Position numbers and translations under genes: made by a program
Notes under the pieces: generated by a model
Databases searched by the model: none
Told to the model about the DNA's origin: nothing
The model's input: only the letters and a program-made list of their open reading frames with translations
Assembly (NCBI GenBank): GCA_025800305.1
Contig: JAOXRY010000124.1
Span: 1 to 25,711 of the forward strand
DNA: 25,711 nt
Origin: Campylobacterales bacterium
Lineage (GTDB): Bacteria > Campylobacterota > Campylobacteria > Campylobacterales > SZUA-545
Reading direction: 5' to 3'
In this document: positions 25,588-25,711 of the stretch, piece after piece
Numbering within the stretch: position 1 is the stretch's first letter
Layout: the number at the start of each line of letters is the position of its first letter

Positions 25588-25711
25588 TAGATGAGATCTT
25601 TGTTGAAAAAGTAGATTATGTTAACGAATATACCCTATTAATACATTTTAGTGACACTACTTCTCAATCAATTAACTTTAAAAATTTTATCTTTTTATCA
25701 AAAAACCCACA
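25584..25711 (+). CDS. DUF2442 domain protein, N-terminal part (cut by window end)
   Basis: The first 42 codons are present: MIDEIFVEKVDYVNEYTLLI and then HFSDTTSQSINFKNF. The pattern of a short strand, a Tyr/Leu strand and an F-S-D turn fits DUF2442. It overlaps the DUF4160 stop through ATGA, so the two are cotranslated. The frame is open to the window end. Confidence 0.7.
   Translation, partial: MIDEIFVEKVDYVNEYTLLIHFSDTTSQSINFKNFIFLSKNP

Noticed and set aside
1..25711. CRISPR arrays, tRNA or rRNA genes, insertion sequences
   Set aside because: I saw no regularly spaced repeats, cloverleaf-like sequences with CCA ends, or transposase motifs.

Overview
The window is strongly AT-rich and looks like a chromosomal segment from a free-living member of the Campylobacterota (Epsilonproteobacteria), of the Arcobacter/Sulfurimonas kind. 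The pointers are an HP0268-type small protein between nusA and miaB, a single XerH-like recombinase, a CheV (CheW-receiver) chemotaxis protein, AcnB, and HQWRQPLN-type histidine kinases. I cannot fix the genus from sequence alone.

Layout. 1-1050: 3' part of a chemoreceptor gene, followed by psd (1061-1873). 1917-3302 (-): HtrA/DegQ protease, diverging from a CobB-type sirtuin (3401-4117, +). 4147-5815 (-): a decayed two-gene anaerobic reductase module (double-cubane-cluster reductase plus ATP-dependent activase) broken by an in-frame stop, several one-base frameshifts and an apparent deletion. 6013-8568 (-): acnB. 8839-15765 (-): a five-gene chemotaxis operon, in transcription order a hybrid kinase (REC-REC-PAS-HisKA-HATPase), a WD40-like/receiver fusion, cheV, cheA with two Hpt domains, and cheW. 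A chemoreceptor gene with a periplasmic CxxCH heme-c motif (15901-17532, +) diverges from it across 135 bp. 17537-23842 (-): a compact operon, in transcription order HP0268-like, miaB, a DUF374 acyltransferase, a membrane TPR-like protein, xerH, a PilM/PilN/PilO-like trio, and a ThiF/MoeB-like adenylyltransferase. 23958-25106 (+): nusA, ended by a hairpin. 25282-end (+): a DUF4160/DUF2442 pair behind a textbook -35/-10 promoter.

How the genes may work together. The heme receptor, CheV, CheA and CheW give a plausible redox- or gas-sensing taxis module. The operon has no stand-alone CheY, CheR or CheB; its CheY-like receiver is fused to a beta-propeller, and an extra kinase with a degenerate and a canonical receiver opens the operon. 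This is the most unusual system here. Other points of interest are a likely leaderless start for the operon, a sigma-54-like site before the heme receptor, an acidic Asp/Ser insert in the PilM-like protein, a missing ATG at miaB, and strong over-representation of the palindrome AGATCT across the window (about 50 copies by eye).
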